This document shows positions 1 through 10,044 of a stretch of 64,000 bases of DNA, piece by piece. Origin of the DNA: Ustilago trichophora (Eukaryota > Basidiomycota > Ustilaginomycetes > Ustilaginales > Ustilaginaceae). The position numbers were made by a program, and so were the translations under genes. The stretch is taken from NCBI GenBank assembly GCA_900323505.1, contig OOIN01000003.1, positions 1,798,001 through 1,862,000 of the forward strand, given 5' to 3'. Position 1 is the stretch's first letter, and each line of letters starts with the position of its first letter. The notes below the pieces were generated by a model. It did no database searches. It was not told the DNA's origin and was given only the letters and a program-made list of their open reading frames with translations.

Positions 1-1
1 C

Positions 2-652
2 GGCTGGTCTGACCGATACGGAGACGGTGCCACCGAATGGCAGAACCAAGAGATCATTGTCGATCCCATCACTGGCGAGACACGTCGCGATCCCGAAGCC
101 GCTCGCAAGACCGGCAACCTTCGTTCCGGCAGTCACTTCCTCGCGCCTTGGGCCGACAACGTCGACGACAGCCCACGTGCCGAGCGCGAGGACCCATATG
201 CTGATGAGAGGAGACAAAATGCTGGTCGACCAGGAAACGTGGTCCGCGATCCAGTCACGGGTGCAGTCATCGATGACGGGGGAGCTGGTAATTCGAGCGG
301 ATACGACTCGCTCTCGCGCACCAGCTCGAGAAGGAGTCTGGGAAGGCGCTACGCTGAGCGCTACGGTATCGGTGCCGGCACCGAAGCCTCGTCAAGAAGC
401 TCGCTCAGCTATGCAAACGACGCCCGCGACACCAACAGCGGCAGCAAGTGGGGTCGATCCAATTCGTCCAAGTCCAAGAAGAAGGACCGCTGGGCAAGGG
501 AAGCCGAAGCCCTTGGACACCCTTCCCAGCAATCGTACGCCTCGGACAACTACAGCTTCGACGACAATGCGCGCAACTACCAGAGCAACAATGCATCCAA
601 CAACCGCAACAGCCGCATCCGTGACCCTCTCAACGATCGTCACGATTTCTGA
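2..652 (+). CDS. C-terminal part of an unknown Ser/Arg/Asn-rich protein (5' partial)
   Basis: The reading frame is already open at the window edge and runs to a TGA at 650-652, so only the last 216 residues are seen. It contains two copies of a DP(I/V)TG motif: VDPITGETRRD near the start and RDPVTGAVIDD in the middle. Between them is the stretch APWADNVDD, and after them a low-complexity Ser, Arg, Asn and Gly-rich tail with SLSRTSSRR and a Lys/Ser patch. There is no membrane segment and no recognised domain. The tail looks disordered and would suit a cytoplasmic or nuclear scaffold, but this is only inferred from composition. I do not recognise the family. The N-terminal domain that could identify it lies outside the window. 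Confidence 0.7.
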   Translation, partial: GWSDRYGDGATEWQNQEIIVDPITGETRRDPEAARKTGNLRSGSHFLAPWADNVDDSPRAEREDPYADERRQNAGRPGNVVRDPVTGAVIDDGGAGNSSGYDSLSRTSSRRSLGRRYAERYGIGAGTEASSRSSLSYANDARDTNSGSKWGRSNSSKSKKKDRWAREAEALGHPSQQSYASDNYSFDDNARNYQSNNASNNRNSRIRDPLNDRHDF

Positions 653-1411
653 TGGTCTCGGTCATCTCTGGATTCCGATGACGTGTACACAGTCTTTACT
701 TTTCCATGTCTGGCAGCCAAACTTGTTTTGATATCTAACGTATTGTCATGGGCTTTGAATGTGAACGCTTTTCTACCACTTCCTGGCAGCTGATGCCGCA
801 ACAAGACCGCTCCATGACCAACTAGGGGCACGCTTGAACTGAGCCCGGGTTCCTGTAAACTGGATCTGAAGCCGACTTCAGTGACCACATGGAAAAGTCT
901 CGGAACGGCCGTCAACAACGCCGTCAAAGCTACACATCTTCTCTCTCCTCACATGAGGGATGTGACATCCCAAAAGAGCGCTCTCAAGTGTTTGATTTAT
1001 GTAGCCTGGATTTATTATAGGCTTTTGATGATTTCCATTTTTTTTTGTTTCTTCAAAGGCCATTTTTCCATCCTCGCTCCGACCAACTTCAGCAATGACG
1101 ACGCTGAGTTACCACCTCGAGATTTTTCGGCTAGAAGGCAAGAGCCTCTTTTTTTTTGGCAACGTGCCGAACAAAGCTCTCCACTTTCAGCACGTAAAAA
1201 ATGCGCGATGTCCACGGAGGAGATAGCGTACCATGACGCTGTCACGGCCCGACCGAGTTCCCCACCTTCTCAACAGGGTGTGCATTTTGTTAGGAGCATG
1301 TGATAACGAAGAGCCGAAGTTTACGACGCCCCACCTGTTCATAGTTCGCTTCCAGCCACCTCACACCTTTGGCATTCACCACCATCCCCGCCTTCGAATC
1401 TCTTCAACACC
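653..1411. other. Intergenic region upstream of the SDR gene
   Basis: About 760 bases with T-rich runs near 1040-1055 and 1148-1158. No ORF with coding character is seen on either strand. It presumably holds the 3' end of the upstream gene and the promoter and leader of the SDR gene; a CA/CT-rich leader precedes its ATG at 1412. Confidence 0.5.
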
Positions 1412-2538
1412 ATGCCATCTTTCAAAGCTTCCGACATTCCTGATCTGACCGGCCGCGTGGCCATCGTCACTGGCGGCAACAGCGGTTTGGGCGAGTGAGT
1501 ATACTTTCTAATTGGGCTCGTGGGCTCGAACATGCAACCAATAAGGTTCCGTAGCTGACGAAAGAGGTTCTCGATTTGCTCGATCTATGATCGCGCAGGG
1601 TCTCGTGTCTCGAGCTCGCCCGCCAGGGTGCCAAGGTGTACATGGCTTCGCGAACCGAGTCGAAGGCGCAGGAAGCCATCGAGAAAATCAAAAAGCAGGT
1701 CCCCACCGCCAACATCCACTTCTTGCAGCTCGATCTGACTGAGCTCGCCGCGGTAAAGAAGGCCGCCGACGACTTCCTCTCTCGCGAGAAGCGTCTCGAC
1801 ATTCTGCTCAACAATGCCGGTGTCATGGCCACCCCATACACCTTCACAAAGGACGGCATCGAGCTGCAGGTGGGCACCAACGTCGTCGGCCACTACCTTT
1901 TCACCATGCTTCTGCTGCCCACTCTCTACAGCACCTCCAAGCTTCCCGACTACGCCAAGCCTGACTCGCCCACCGTTCGCATCGTCCAGGTCTCGAGCAT
2001 GGGCCACCTCGCCGCACCCTCCGATACGAGCTTCAAAGACCTCGAAGCCGTCAACAAGCAGCACTGGCCCGAGGTCAAGGGCACCTGGGACCGTTACGGC
2101 AAGAGCAAGCTCGGAAACATCCTAATCGCCAATGAACTCGCCAAGCTGCTGCCCAAAGACGCCCGTATTGCCAACGTCTCGATCCATCCAGGTGTCGTGC
2201 GTACTGGTTTGATCCGCGGCCCCAGCGAGTCGTACGGAAAGATCATTGGAGGTCTCAACTCGCTCGCCTCCCGCTTCTTCACCGCCCCCGAGGATGGTGC
2301 GCTCACACAGCTCTATGCTTGTGCTTCGCTCGAGGTCGACCGCCTCGACCTCAACGGAGCCTACCTCGTGCCCGTCGCCAAGCTCGGAAAGAAGAGCAAG
2401 CTCGCACAGGACAAGGACGGCAAGCTCGGCGCCGAGCTCTTTAGCTTCTGTAACAGCTTTGTCAAGGAGAAGCTCGGTCTCGATCTTGTCGCCCACGTCA
2501 AGGACATCGATGTTCAGCTCCCTCAGAGCCACCTGTAG
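1412..2538 (+). CDS. Short-chain dehydrogenase/reductase (retinol dehydrogenase/WWOX-like), one intron
   Basis: Exons 1412-1494 and 1599-2538 give 340 aa. The 104-nt intron has a GTGAGT donor at 1495, a CTGAC branch-like site near 1555 and a GCGCAG acceptor ending at 1598; splicing restores the Rossmann start. Visible SDR features are the cofactor motif TGGNSGLG (about residues 20-27), LLNNAG (97-102), the catalytic Ser region VQVSSMG (near 160) and YGKSK with Tyr194 and Lys198. Extended SDRs of this type reduce or oxidise carbonyl/alcohol substrates with NAD(P)(H). No signal peptide is visible, so it is probably cytosolic or peripherally membrane-bound. The substrate cannot be told from sequence, and no pathway partner lies nearby. 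Confidence 0.9.
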
Positions 2539-3107
2539 AGCATAGTCGACATATGGATACCAGATTGTTTTTGCTTCGCCTTCTTCCCTCTCACCTATCA
2601 CGCTTAGCCTGGCTTTCAGCCCCTGTACCCCTTAGCATCCAACGGACTTGTTTAGCTCCTTCTAAATCCCACGAAAACGATTAGCGTTTTCAAAAAACTG
2701 ACGCTCCTTTGCTTGAGACTCAGGCGTGCTTCTACAGCATACCGCCGACTGTGTCTGCCATTGGCCTGCGTGAGGGAGTGCGGTTACTTCTGGGGTTGCG
2801 TAGCATGCTTAGAGAGTCTTGATATACACGAATGCATCAACTGTACTTGAAAGGCAATCAGATGTGGAAAATTACGCGGAACTCGGACCTTTGCGCATTC
2901 AGGGTCGAATCCTGATTTCAGATTCTTCCCACTTTCTGTGTGTTACTTGTCTTCCAACTCCATCATCGACACTTCTTTTTTTTCCCGGCTGCAACGGTTT
3001 CACCAAAGCACAGAGGGCTGGCTGCGTGCTTTGGACTGCACTCTACCATTGCTTCTCCCTAACTCGAAGTTCCAACAGACGATTTGAGTCGGCGGTCTCT
3101 GTTCAAC
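2539..3107. other. Intergenic region between SDR and SERF-like genes
   Basis: No coding ORF is supported. A 5-bp stem with a 7-nt loop at 2899-2915 resembles a tRNA T-arm but lacks the rest of a cloverleaf (see rejected items). The region probably holds the SDR 3'UTR and the promoter of the SERF-like gene. Confidence 0.4.
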
Positions 3108-3516
3108 ATGACACGTGAGTTGGATCTTTGCACGTCGACCACTTCCAGACTCGATGGATCATGAAAGGCTTACTGACATACATGATTCTCATTCTGACTG
3201 CTCTTACTCGACCTACGAAGGTGGAAACCAGAGAGAGCTCGCTCGAGCCAAAAACCAGAAGAAGCAGGCCGAGCAGAACAAGGGCAAACGTAACGAGTCC
3301 AACACATCGATCGCCAAGAGGAAGGAGGCTGATGCTGAAGCCCTCCGCGCAAAGCAGGCGGTACGTCCAGAACGAAGCAGCTCAAATCTCTCCATTACAT
3401 GTCGAGCCAGACTTACGAAGAAAGACACAACTTTACTGACATATCCTTTTTGTCTTGGATCGTCTCTTGCACAGGCCAAGGCGGCAAAAGCCGCTGAAGG
3501 AGGCGGAACAAAATGA
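3108..3516 (+). CDS. SERF-like small protein (4F5 family), three exons
   Basis: Exons 3108-3114, 3221-3360 and 3475-3516 encode 62 aa. The first exon is only 7 nt (ATGACAC) before a GTGAGT donor; the acceptors end in GAAG at 3220 and ACAG at 3474. The product starts MTRGNQRELARAKNQKK and has the basic, Gln/Ala/Lys-rich composition and GNQRELARxKNxKK signature of the SERF (4F5) family, whose members are 60-70 aa. Known SERF proteins are disordered, bind nucleic acid and modulate amyloid aggregation; that role is taken from the family and not shown here. The C-terminus is Ala/Lys-rich and ends GGGTK. It is easily missed because no exon is long. Confidence 0.85.
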
Positions 3517-3703
3517 TACCTTTCTCGCTACACTGCATCGAATCCAAGTCGTTTGTCAGCTCGACCGGTCGCCCTCATTCTCATGAAAATTCCGTGCAAC
3601 ACAGACTTTGCAATTCGCACAACAAGTCGCCAGACTAAATCTTTGTATTGAGATCTACTCTACGTATGTACGGAGTGTCTTGTAATACCGGTCAAAAGGG
3701 GGT

Positions 3704-5455
3704 TCAAGGAAAGTCGGCGATGATTTCGCTGATTTCAGGCTGAGCCAGACCGCGGTATTGCAGCTGTCGGGCTTGCATCTCCTTTGCCCCATCGTCGAGG
3801 GCACGCTTATCTGCGAATGCACCGTTCTCCGCAACCAGTCCGTTGTCAAAGAAGGTGAAGGGAGCCTTGCTCGACAAGCTATCTACGCGACCCAGGAGGA
3901 ACTCGAGATGTCGATAGGCGGCACTTGGCTGGTACTGAGGAACCATGTGACCAGACAACGAGATGGTTACAAAGGTGAGTTTTCGCTCGGTCCGAGTCTT
4001 ACCCATGATTCCGGAGGCTGCCAGTGTCGCTTCTTGGAAATCGTTGTGGAAGGGAACGTAAAAATCGTCCGTGATGGGTTGTTGGAAGCCCTGCTGTCCA
4101 CCCCATGTCATGTTCTGGATAGAAAGTAGAGTTCCATTCATGAGGAGCACCATGTCGAGCATTCCGTGTCCGATGACGGTACGCTCGACTCGGTCAATGA
4201 CACCGGGAAGAACGGTGGTAGAACTGAAGTGACCCTTCTCTGCGCCTGCGTCGAGACCGGTCTTGGTGTTAAACACGTTGCCGGCGGAGCATTCGAGCCA
4301 GGTAGTGTTGACGGGTGCGTTGATGGCTTTCTTGACATCGGTGCGGTTAAAGTAGAGCGAGGCGCCAGGGGGCAGATAGTCTCCAGAGCCGGGACCTCCG
4401 TTGATGTCCCACAAAACCGGACAGGTGGTGGCGACTTGGTAGATATCAAAGCATGGGTTGACGTCGAAAATGTTGTTGTAGACAAAGTCGAAGATGTCGC
4501 ACTCGTCGGTGGTTGGATGAGGGTCGGGGAACTTTCCTTTAGGTGGGAAGGTGAGGTGCTCGTTCATGTAAGCCGTGTAACCACATTTGTTGTCCATGTC
4601 CTTGATCTGAGCCTTGACCGTGTCGTTGAAGGGGAAGAGTCCACCCCAGTAGTCGACAAAAGCAGCTGTGGGCACCTGCTCGGTAATCGCATCCGAGTTG
4701 ATAGAAGGGTCGTAAATCATAATACCCGTGACGTTGAAGTACTCCTTGTTCTTGTCGTCGAGCATGCTACTGGCGATGTTGGGGACGTACTGTCCAGCGT
4801 ACGATTCACCAGTGAGGTAAACGGAGCGATTCTGCAGATCAAAAGTGTCGACAAAGTTGCGGAAGAATCCCTTGAACTCCTCGGCGAGCTCTGCCTCTGT
4901 GGTGATGTTGGGCTTGCCCTGCGAGAAGCCAGTGCCGACGGGTTGCTCCACCCAGACCATGTTGGTCAAGTTTTGCCAAGTCCAAGGGTTGGGGACGGGT
5001 TTGTAAGTTCCATATTGCCAAATCCAGGGACCGTTCTCCTGCGAGAGACCCTCAAGCGACGAACAACCCGGACCACCGTTCAACCAGACCGTGATTTCGT
5101 TGCTCGCCTTGGGATTCTTGGAAGGAAAGTACCAAAAGTAGAGCTTGCGAGTCTCATCAGGATTCGAGCTGATCGGCATCAACCCAGCATACGATTCACC
5201 GATATCGAAATCGACTTCAGGAACACCGGTTCCATTGACGGCAAACGGCTTGGTCTTGTCGTTCAAGTGGATCGTGGCGCCAGTGACGGCAGAGTGGGAC
5301 TGCTTGGTGGCGAGGAGGCGGGAAGCTCGCTCAGCAGCACGCTGGTGCGCATCGACATAGTCGGACTGGAGCTTGCCAACGTGTTGCAGGCCTCGAGCGC
5401 AGGTGTCGTACACCGCGACTCCTGCGAGAAGGAGGGCGGAGGAGAAGAACTTCAT
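3704..5455 (-). CDS. Secretory serine carboxypeptidase (peptidase family S10)
   Basis: A single-exon gene of 583 aa from the first ATG at 5455; the reading frame upstream of it has only a GTG. The N-terminus MKFFSSALLLAGVAVYDTCA is a signal peptide. S10 landmarks are WLNGGPGCSSLEG (substrate-binding region, about 124-137), the nucleophile motif GESYAGQY with Ser218, an Asp in GMLDM (about 434) and the His in SGHMVP (about 503). Together these complete the Ser-Asp-His triad. Family members remove C-terminal residues from peptides in the vacuole or outside the cell. Many N-x-S/T sites fit passage through the secretory pathway. It has no C-terminal membrane anchor, so it is not KEX1-like. It converges with the SERF-like gene, with ends about 190 bp apart. 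Confidence 0.95.
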   Translation of the reverse strand: MKFFSSALLLAGVAVYDTCARGLQHVGKLQSDYVDAHQRAAERASRLLATKQSHSAVTGATIHLNDKTKPFAVNGTGVPEVDFDIGESYAGLMPISSNPDETRKLYFWYFPSKNPKASNEITVWLNGGPGCSSLEGLSQENGPWIWQYGTYKPVPNPWTWQNLTNMVWVEQPVGTGFSQGKPNITTEAELAEEFKGFFRNFVDTFDLQNRSVYLTGESYAGQYVPNIASSMLDDKNKEYFNVTGIMIYDPSINSDAITEQVPTAAFVDYWGGLFPFNDTVKAQIKDMDNKCGYTAYMNEHLTFPPKGKFPDPHPTTDECDIFDFVYNNIFDVNPCFDIYQVATTCPVLWDINGGPGSGDYLPPGASLYFNRTDVKKAINAPVNTTWLECSAGNVFNTKTGLDAGAEKGHFSSTTVLPGVIDRVERTVIGHGMLDMVLLMNGTLLSIQNMTWGGQQGFQQPITDDFYVPFHNDFQEATLAASGIMGKTRTERKLTFVTISLSGHMVPQYQPSAAYRHLEFLLGRVDSLSSKAPFTFFDNGLVAENGAFADKRALDDGAKEMQARQLQYRGLAQPEISEIIADFP

Positions 5456-7008
5456 GTTTCGGCGGTCGAGCTTCACGGATCGAAGCTTGTGCCAACAGAA
5501 ATGTGAGAAGGGCGATGATTGAGGAGTCGAGGAGGTCGGTTCCTTGGGAGCCGTCTATTATATCTATCTTGAAGCTGTTGCTTGGTTGCAATGCAATCAG
5601 AGTGAGGAAACTTTCCCAACCGCCATGTCCGACATCAGGGGTCCAAAGCCAAGAGCTGAGAAAGGAAAGAAAGGAAAGGAGCAACTCAAGCGCATAGCGT
5701 GATGGTCCAAGCGAGGCAACAAGGCAGTGCGCAACCGAACAAGCTCAGCAGCGGGCCTTGAACCAGTGGCAACAACGGTATTCGATCAGGCAGACCGAAT
5801 CGTCGGCAGCGGCGGCGGCGAACAATCCCCGGCGGAGAGAAGGATGGAGTGGTTACGGCAGAAGCACAGCAGCATTGCACACAAAGCGAAACACAACAAA
5901 AATAGGGTTGCATCTATCTACAAAGTGCAAAAGTGGCGGAACAGGAAGCAACCTAATGATGCGGTACGAGCGGCCACAGAACAGAGAGAAAGCTCGGCAA
6001 GTGAAAGAAGATGCAGTGCGTTCATCGAACATGTGCATGAATGCTGTGGGTTTCTTTTTCGACAGGGCTGGGGAGTTCTTTTGTCCGCGACCTTTTTTTC
6101 TTCTTCTCGCGTGCATGTACAGTTACTGTATGCAGATGAAGTTATACTGTGGAAACTGGGGCCTCGACTTGTTTAATCTTGTGACAGGTTCGCCTCTAGA
6201 CAACGCCTCACGAAGCCTGAAATGGAGCGTCCCACTGATCGATCAAAGGGGCGAGAATGTGGGTGCCGTTGATACAGTAGACCGCTTTCTCGCGAGGCTT
6301 GCATTTACAGTAGGTCCAATTGAGGCAATCGGGTGAAACGCAGCTGTGTATTCCGAAGTCACGCTAACGGCTAGGCGAGGTCGCGGAGGGATCTGTGCCG
6401 GTCAAATCTTATCGAATCCAACCAGAATCGCTCCTTTGTCCTTTGCTCTTGGCTTTCCTTTCCCTTTCGGTGTCACGTCTTCCGTCGGCGTTCAGCACTG
6501 CGAATATTGCGGATGCTCACACAATCAGACTCGCCACTCGTCAAGGTCAGTTGTTTCTAGCAGAAAGGAAAATCGCGCAAAGGCAACTTTATAACCTTGC
6601 CGTCGGTAAGTATGCTACGGCAATGGGTAATTGATCGGACCATCGAGTTCCGCTTGCCGCCTTAACCCCTTTTGCCAGCTTAGTGGCCGATACACATGCA
6701 CGATGATCGAGGCGGAAGCGCGAGTGAATTTAGTAGGTTGGAAATCACGAACATAGGTGTCGGCGCCTTTCGTTCTGTGGTGCTCGATGCTGCCATGTGC
6801 TCTTTCCTCTGTCACACAGAACACCAGAGCGATACAGCCCACGATGTTGTTGCTCTCCAAAAGAGTCAAAACGACTTTGACGTGCCAAACGTGTACGCGG
6901 CCAGACAAACCATCGTGAGGGTATCATATAGGTGACATTACGTTCCACACATCGTCAACGGTGCTAGACTGCTCTCCATAAAACAATCGCGCCTGTGGCT
7001 GCTGACAC
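5456..7008. other. 1.55-kb spacer between carboxypeptidase and F-box-like genes
   Basis: No complete gene is supported. The minus strand has a cysteine-rich open stretch at 6208-6363 (reported as a finding). The short palindromic heptamer TACTGTA or its complement occurs at about 6117-6130, 6287 and 6307. The part next to 5455 should hold the carboxypeptidase promoter. Confidence 0.4.
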
Positions 7009-10000
7009 CTAGGATCGAGGCTCGAGCTCCAACTCGGTATCCATAGCCCGTCGAAGGTCCATCTGAATCCCACTGTGATCCGCATTCAGCTCCTGTGCCG
7101 ATAACGAGCTAGGTGGTCCTGCCATCTGTTTGCGCTTGGCTGCCTGAGTAATGGCATCGAGGTTGGAGACGGTAGGCTTGAAGTGGAGCATACCGCTTTC
7201 CCACTCCCACCAGCGTTGCATCTCCTCGAGGTTGTCTTCGACGTTCTTGCACTTTGCTGTTTCAATGGTAAGCCTAGTGTCGTGACGCAGTACCGCGGGC
7301 GCCTTGCGAGCAAAGATGGCCTGATCGGTCGGATGCATCGTCACATAGACGGAGCGAAGCTTCCGCTTTCGTGTGACGAGCGCATACAGACTCGCCTCAT
7401 GTGCTGCGCCAGCAGCTGTGACATTGCTGCCCAATGAGGAGGAAAGACCAGAGTCGGTCATGGCAGCACCGCTTGCGCTGAAGGGGTTGGAGCGACGTCG
7501 TGAGTCTCCATGTCGTCGACGTCGCTTGTTGTTCTCCAACTCTCGGTAGGTTCCCGAGCTGGAGGTAGAGGTACCGAAGCGGAAGCCAGATCCAGATCCT
7601 TCGATGGCTGTCGCCCTGGCGGTAGCTGCTGCTGCAGCGGCTTCTTCTTCGGGCGTTGGGATGTCGAGGATAGCACAGAGCGTCTCAACCACACCGACGG
7701 GATGACCCTCGACGTGTGGTTGCCAGAGCGACCATCGGAAATGTCGCAGACTGGGCAGTTGACCACCTAGCCCACCGACGGCTCTCGCCTCGGAAGGGAA
7801 AAGCATACAACCCGAGATATGCAAGGTGCGCAAGGTCGCAAATGCTGGCGATGGGATGAGGACACCTGGCAAGGGCCAAAGGCTCTGTGAACGAGCATCG
7901 TCGGCAATGAACTCGGGGCTGGAAAGGCCGTGCATCTTCTGGTGGTAGCTCTGCCTTTCACGACGTGTGGTCTTGATTGGATGGCCGAAGAGGAGAGGAG
8001 AACTCCAGTAGGGCGGCGGAGGACCAAGCGAGAGGCTCTTTAGCTTGCCCATATTGCACATGGCCCGGCGACCGCAGATACTTCGCTCCAACACACCGTC
8101 GAGGGCGAGATCCTTGAGTCGAGGCGTGAGCATCATAACCGTTCGCAGGCTCTGCAAAATGGAGCCCAGTGTCATCTCTGAGAGCAGACGATCCTCCTCG
8201 TTGCGTCTGCGCTGCTTGTCCTTTTGCAAGCTGGCGAATTCGGTGCCGTCATCAAGGCCCTGGTCGGGCTCGTCCAAGAGTCCAGTGCGGAGGGCCGAAT
8301 CGAAGCCAAACATCCCACCGCGGGAGCCAAGGATGCTGTTGCCTGCTCCCGCTCTCTCGTTGCCGTTTGCAAAGTTGTAATCGCCACCCCAGAGGTCGGC
8401 AGGATCCTCGGGCTTCTGCTGTTCGGGCTCGAGAAACTCGGGCAGGGCGAACGAGGAGGAACCGGCAGCGGTGCGACTGCTGCCGGGCTGATCCGAATGC
8501 GCGGCTGATGGCTCTCGGACGATCGACATGTCCATGCGAGTGGTGGATGCCTCCATTTCGGAATCGTATTCGCTTCCTTCGCTGTACGAGTCGGCCTCGG
8601 ACTCGGTTTCGCTGTCCGAGTCGGACAAGCCATCGAGGTCGCCATGACGACTGCCGTTGAAGAGCTCGTCTCGTGTGGGAGGAGGTGCACCTCCCACAAG
8701 CAAATGGCTGGCTCCAGATCTTGCGAAGAGAGTGGGATGGGTGAAATGGTTCTTGGTATGCAGCTCTGGGCGTGGACGGAGAGCACGCCAGTTGCGAAGC
8801 CTGGGATCCCTTTGAACGTCGGCGCGCCAGATTCGTCGTGCCACGATGCGCGCTCGTGCTCTTGTCTTTGCTAAGAGCCAGACGACCCACCATTCCACCT
8901 TCTGGTCTCCGACCTTTGCGATCTCGGACCAGTTCTGAGATCTCCATGCGGGCTTTTTCACTCCCATCTCTACGAAACAGCGGTCGCGCTCCGCATCGAT
9001 CTCATCCAGATCCAGCTCCTCGGAATAGATGGGCTCGTCATTGTCAGTGACGCGTGAAGTGTTGGGCTGAGGTGCATGTGAGGCATCTGCCCAGTCCAAC
9101 GGATCTTGATCGGTGCCGGGAATTCTGTGCTCTGGCCCTTGTGCTGAAAAGGGCGTCACCATGTCGGTGTCGAGTAGGCTAGATGCTGCCTGCGCATGGG
9201 CACCAGCTGATCCGGACCTTGTGGATGGAGAGGTGGAGCGAGGAGAGGCAGTGGACGAAGATGGTGTTGAGGAAGATGCAGAAGAGGATCGACTGGAGGA
9301 GGCTGCAAAGGAGAGACGCTTGAGTTCGAGGAAGAAAGCACGCTTTGCAACCTCGCGGAATTGTTTGACCAAATCACGTCCGTCCCAGAGACGCAGAACC
9401 CATTCATCTACGCCGATTGAGTTCCAGCCGCGGTAGTCACGGTCGCCCGAGCCAGGAGAATCGATATGGATGCCTCGTGGCGCTCTAGCAGGGTCAATGG
9501 TGCGAATGTTGGCTTGGACGTTTTGGGCAGCCCACTGAGCGATTCTCTTTTCGAAAGCAGGAGAGAGAAGATTGTGGGGAGCGATTCCCTGGGCGAGGCA
9601 CTTGCGCACATCGTCGATGGTGGCGAGGTCAGTGTTGAGGCTATATGCGGTGTGACTGCCGCCGAGGCCAAATGTAAGGGCGTTGGGCGGGATGCCCTCT
9701 CCCTGGTAAGTGTGACCGACCCAGAGGTGCTTGACGAGACGGCCGAGAGCGGGTCGGTTTGTGAGAGTACGAGCAAAGAGGGAGAGACTGATGGGATCCG
9801 AGAGGCGTGGACCCTTGTAGAGGATGGAAGCGATGTAGGGATAGTGCTGTGGTGAGAGGAGGAGGAGCTTTAGGGTGGTACGGACGTCGAGATGCGGAGC
9901 TGAGGAGCGAGCTTTGAGCCTGTTGGCATCAAAGTCGGATGGCTCGCGAAAGTCGTCGGTACGAAGAGGTGGAAGGCTGCATGCTAGGTAGAGGATGTGG

Positions 10001-10044
10001 TCGACGATCTCATCTGGGAGCTGCACTCTGATCGCCGGCGCCAT
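7009..10044 (-). CDS. Large F-box-like protein of unknown target
   Basis: An intronless frame of 1011 aa beginning at an ATG at 10044. The N-terminus VQLPDEIVDHILYLACSLPP matches the hydrophobic pattern of an F-box (LPxEIxxxIL). It is followed by fungal F-box-protein style text such as LLLLSPQHYPYIASILYKGPRL, where a helix pair precedes the substrate region. The middle is acidic and Ser-rich (SDSDSETESEADS, near 490). The C-terminal third has leucine-spaced segments (LKDLALDGVLE, LRTLHISGCML, LPSLRHFRWS) that look like irregular leucine-rich repeats. F-box proteins bring substrates to SCF ubiquitin ligases; this role is inferred, and the target is unknown. Its 5' leader holds a (GGT)9 tract. 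Confidence 0.75.
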   Translation of the reverse strand: MAPAIRVQLPDEIVDHILYLACSLPPLRTDDFREPSDFDANRLKARSSAPHLDVRTTLKLLLLSPQHYPYIASILYKGPRLSDPISLSLFARTLTNRPALGRLVKHLWVGHTYQGEGIPPNALTFGLGGSHTAYSLNTDLATIDDVRKCLAQGIAPHNLLSPAFEKRIAQWAAQNVQANIRTIDPARAPRGIHIDSPGSGDRDYRGWNSIGVDEWVLRLWDGRDLVKQFREVAKRAFFLELKRLSFAASSSRSSSASSSTPSSSTASPRSTSPSTRSGSAGAHAQAASSLLDTDMVTPFSAQGPEHRIPGTDQDPLDWADASHAPQPNTSRVTDNDEPIYSEELDLDEIDAERDRCFVEMGVKKPAWRSQNWSEIAKVGDQKVEWWVVWLLAKTRARARIVARRIWRADVQRDPRLRNWRALRPRPELHTKNHFTHPTLFARSGASHLLVGGAPPPTRDELFNGSRHGDLDGLSDSDSETESEADSYSEGSEYDSEMEASTTRMDMSIVREPSAAHSDQPGSSRTAAGSSSFALPEFLEPEQQKPEDPADLWGGDYNFANGNERAGAGNSILGSRGGMFGFDSALRTGLLDEPDQGLDDGTEFASLQKDKQRRRNEEDRLLSEMTLGSILQSLRTVMMLTPRLKDLALDGVLERSICGRRAMCNMGKLKSLSLGPPPPYWSSPLLFGHPIKTTRRERQSYHQKMHGLSSPEFIADDARSQSLWPLPGVLIPSPAFATLRTLHISGCMLFPSEARAVGGLGGQLPSLRHFRWSLWQPHVEGHPVGVVETLCAILDIPTPEEEAAAAAATARATAIEGSGSGFRFGTSTSSSGTYRELENNKRRRRHGDSRRRSNPFSASGAAMTDSGLSSSLGSNVTAAGAAHEASLYALVTRKRKLRSVYVTMHPTDQAIFARKAPAVLRHDTRLTIETAKCKNVEDNLEEMQRWWEWESGMLHFKPTVSNLDAITQAAKRKQMAGPPSSLSAQELNADHSGIQMDLRRAMDTELELEPRS

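Noticed and set aside
2899..2915. T-arm-like hairpin TCAGG-GTCGAAT-CCTGA resembling part of a tRNA
   Set aside because: No matching acceptor stem, D-arm or anticodon arm could be built at the right distance on either strand.
4166..5506. 446-residue open frame opposite the serine carboxypeptidase
   Set aside because: It mirrors the codon bias of the real gene on the other strand and has no domain features.
6395..6634. Plus-strand frame with a hydrophobic, signal-peptide-like start and a GTAAGT near its end
   Set aside because: It begins at GTG, not ATG, and no upstream ATG joins it in a sensible way.
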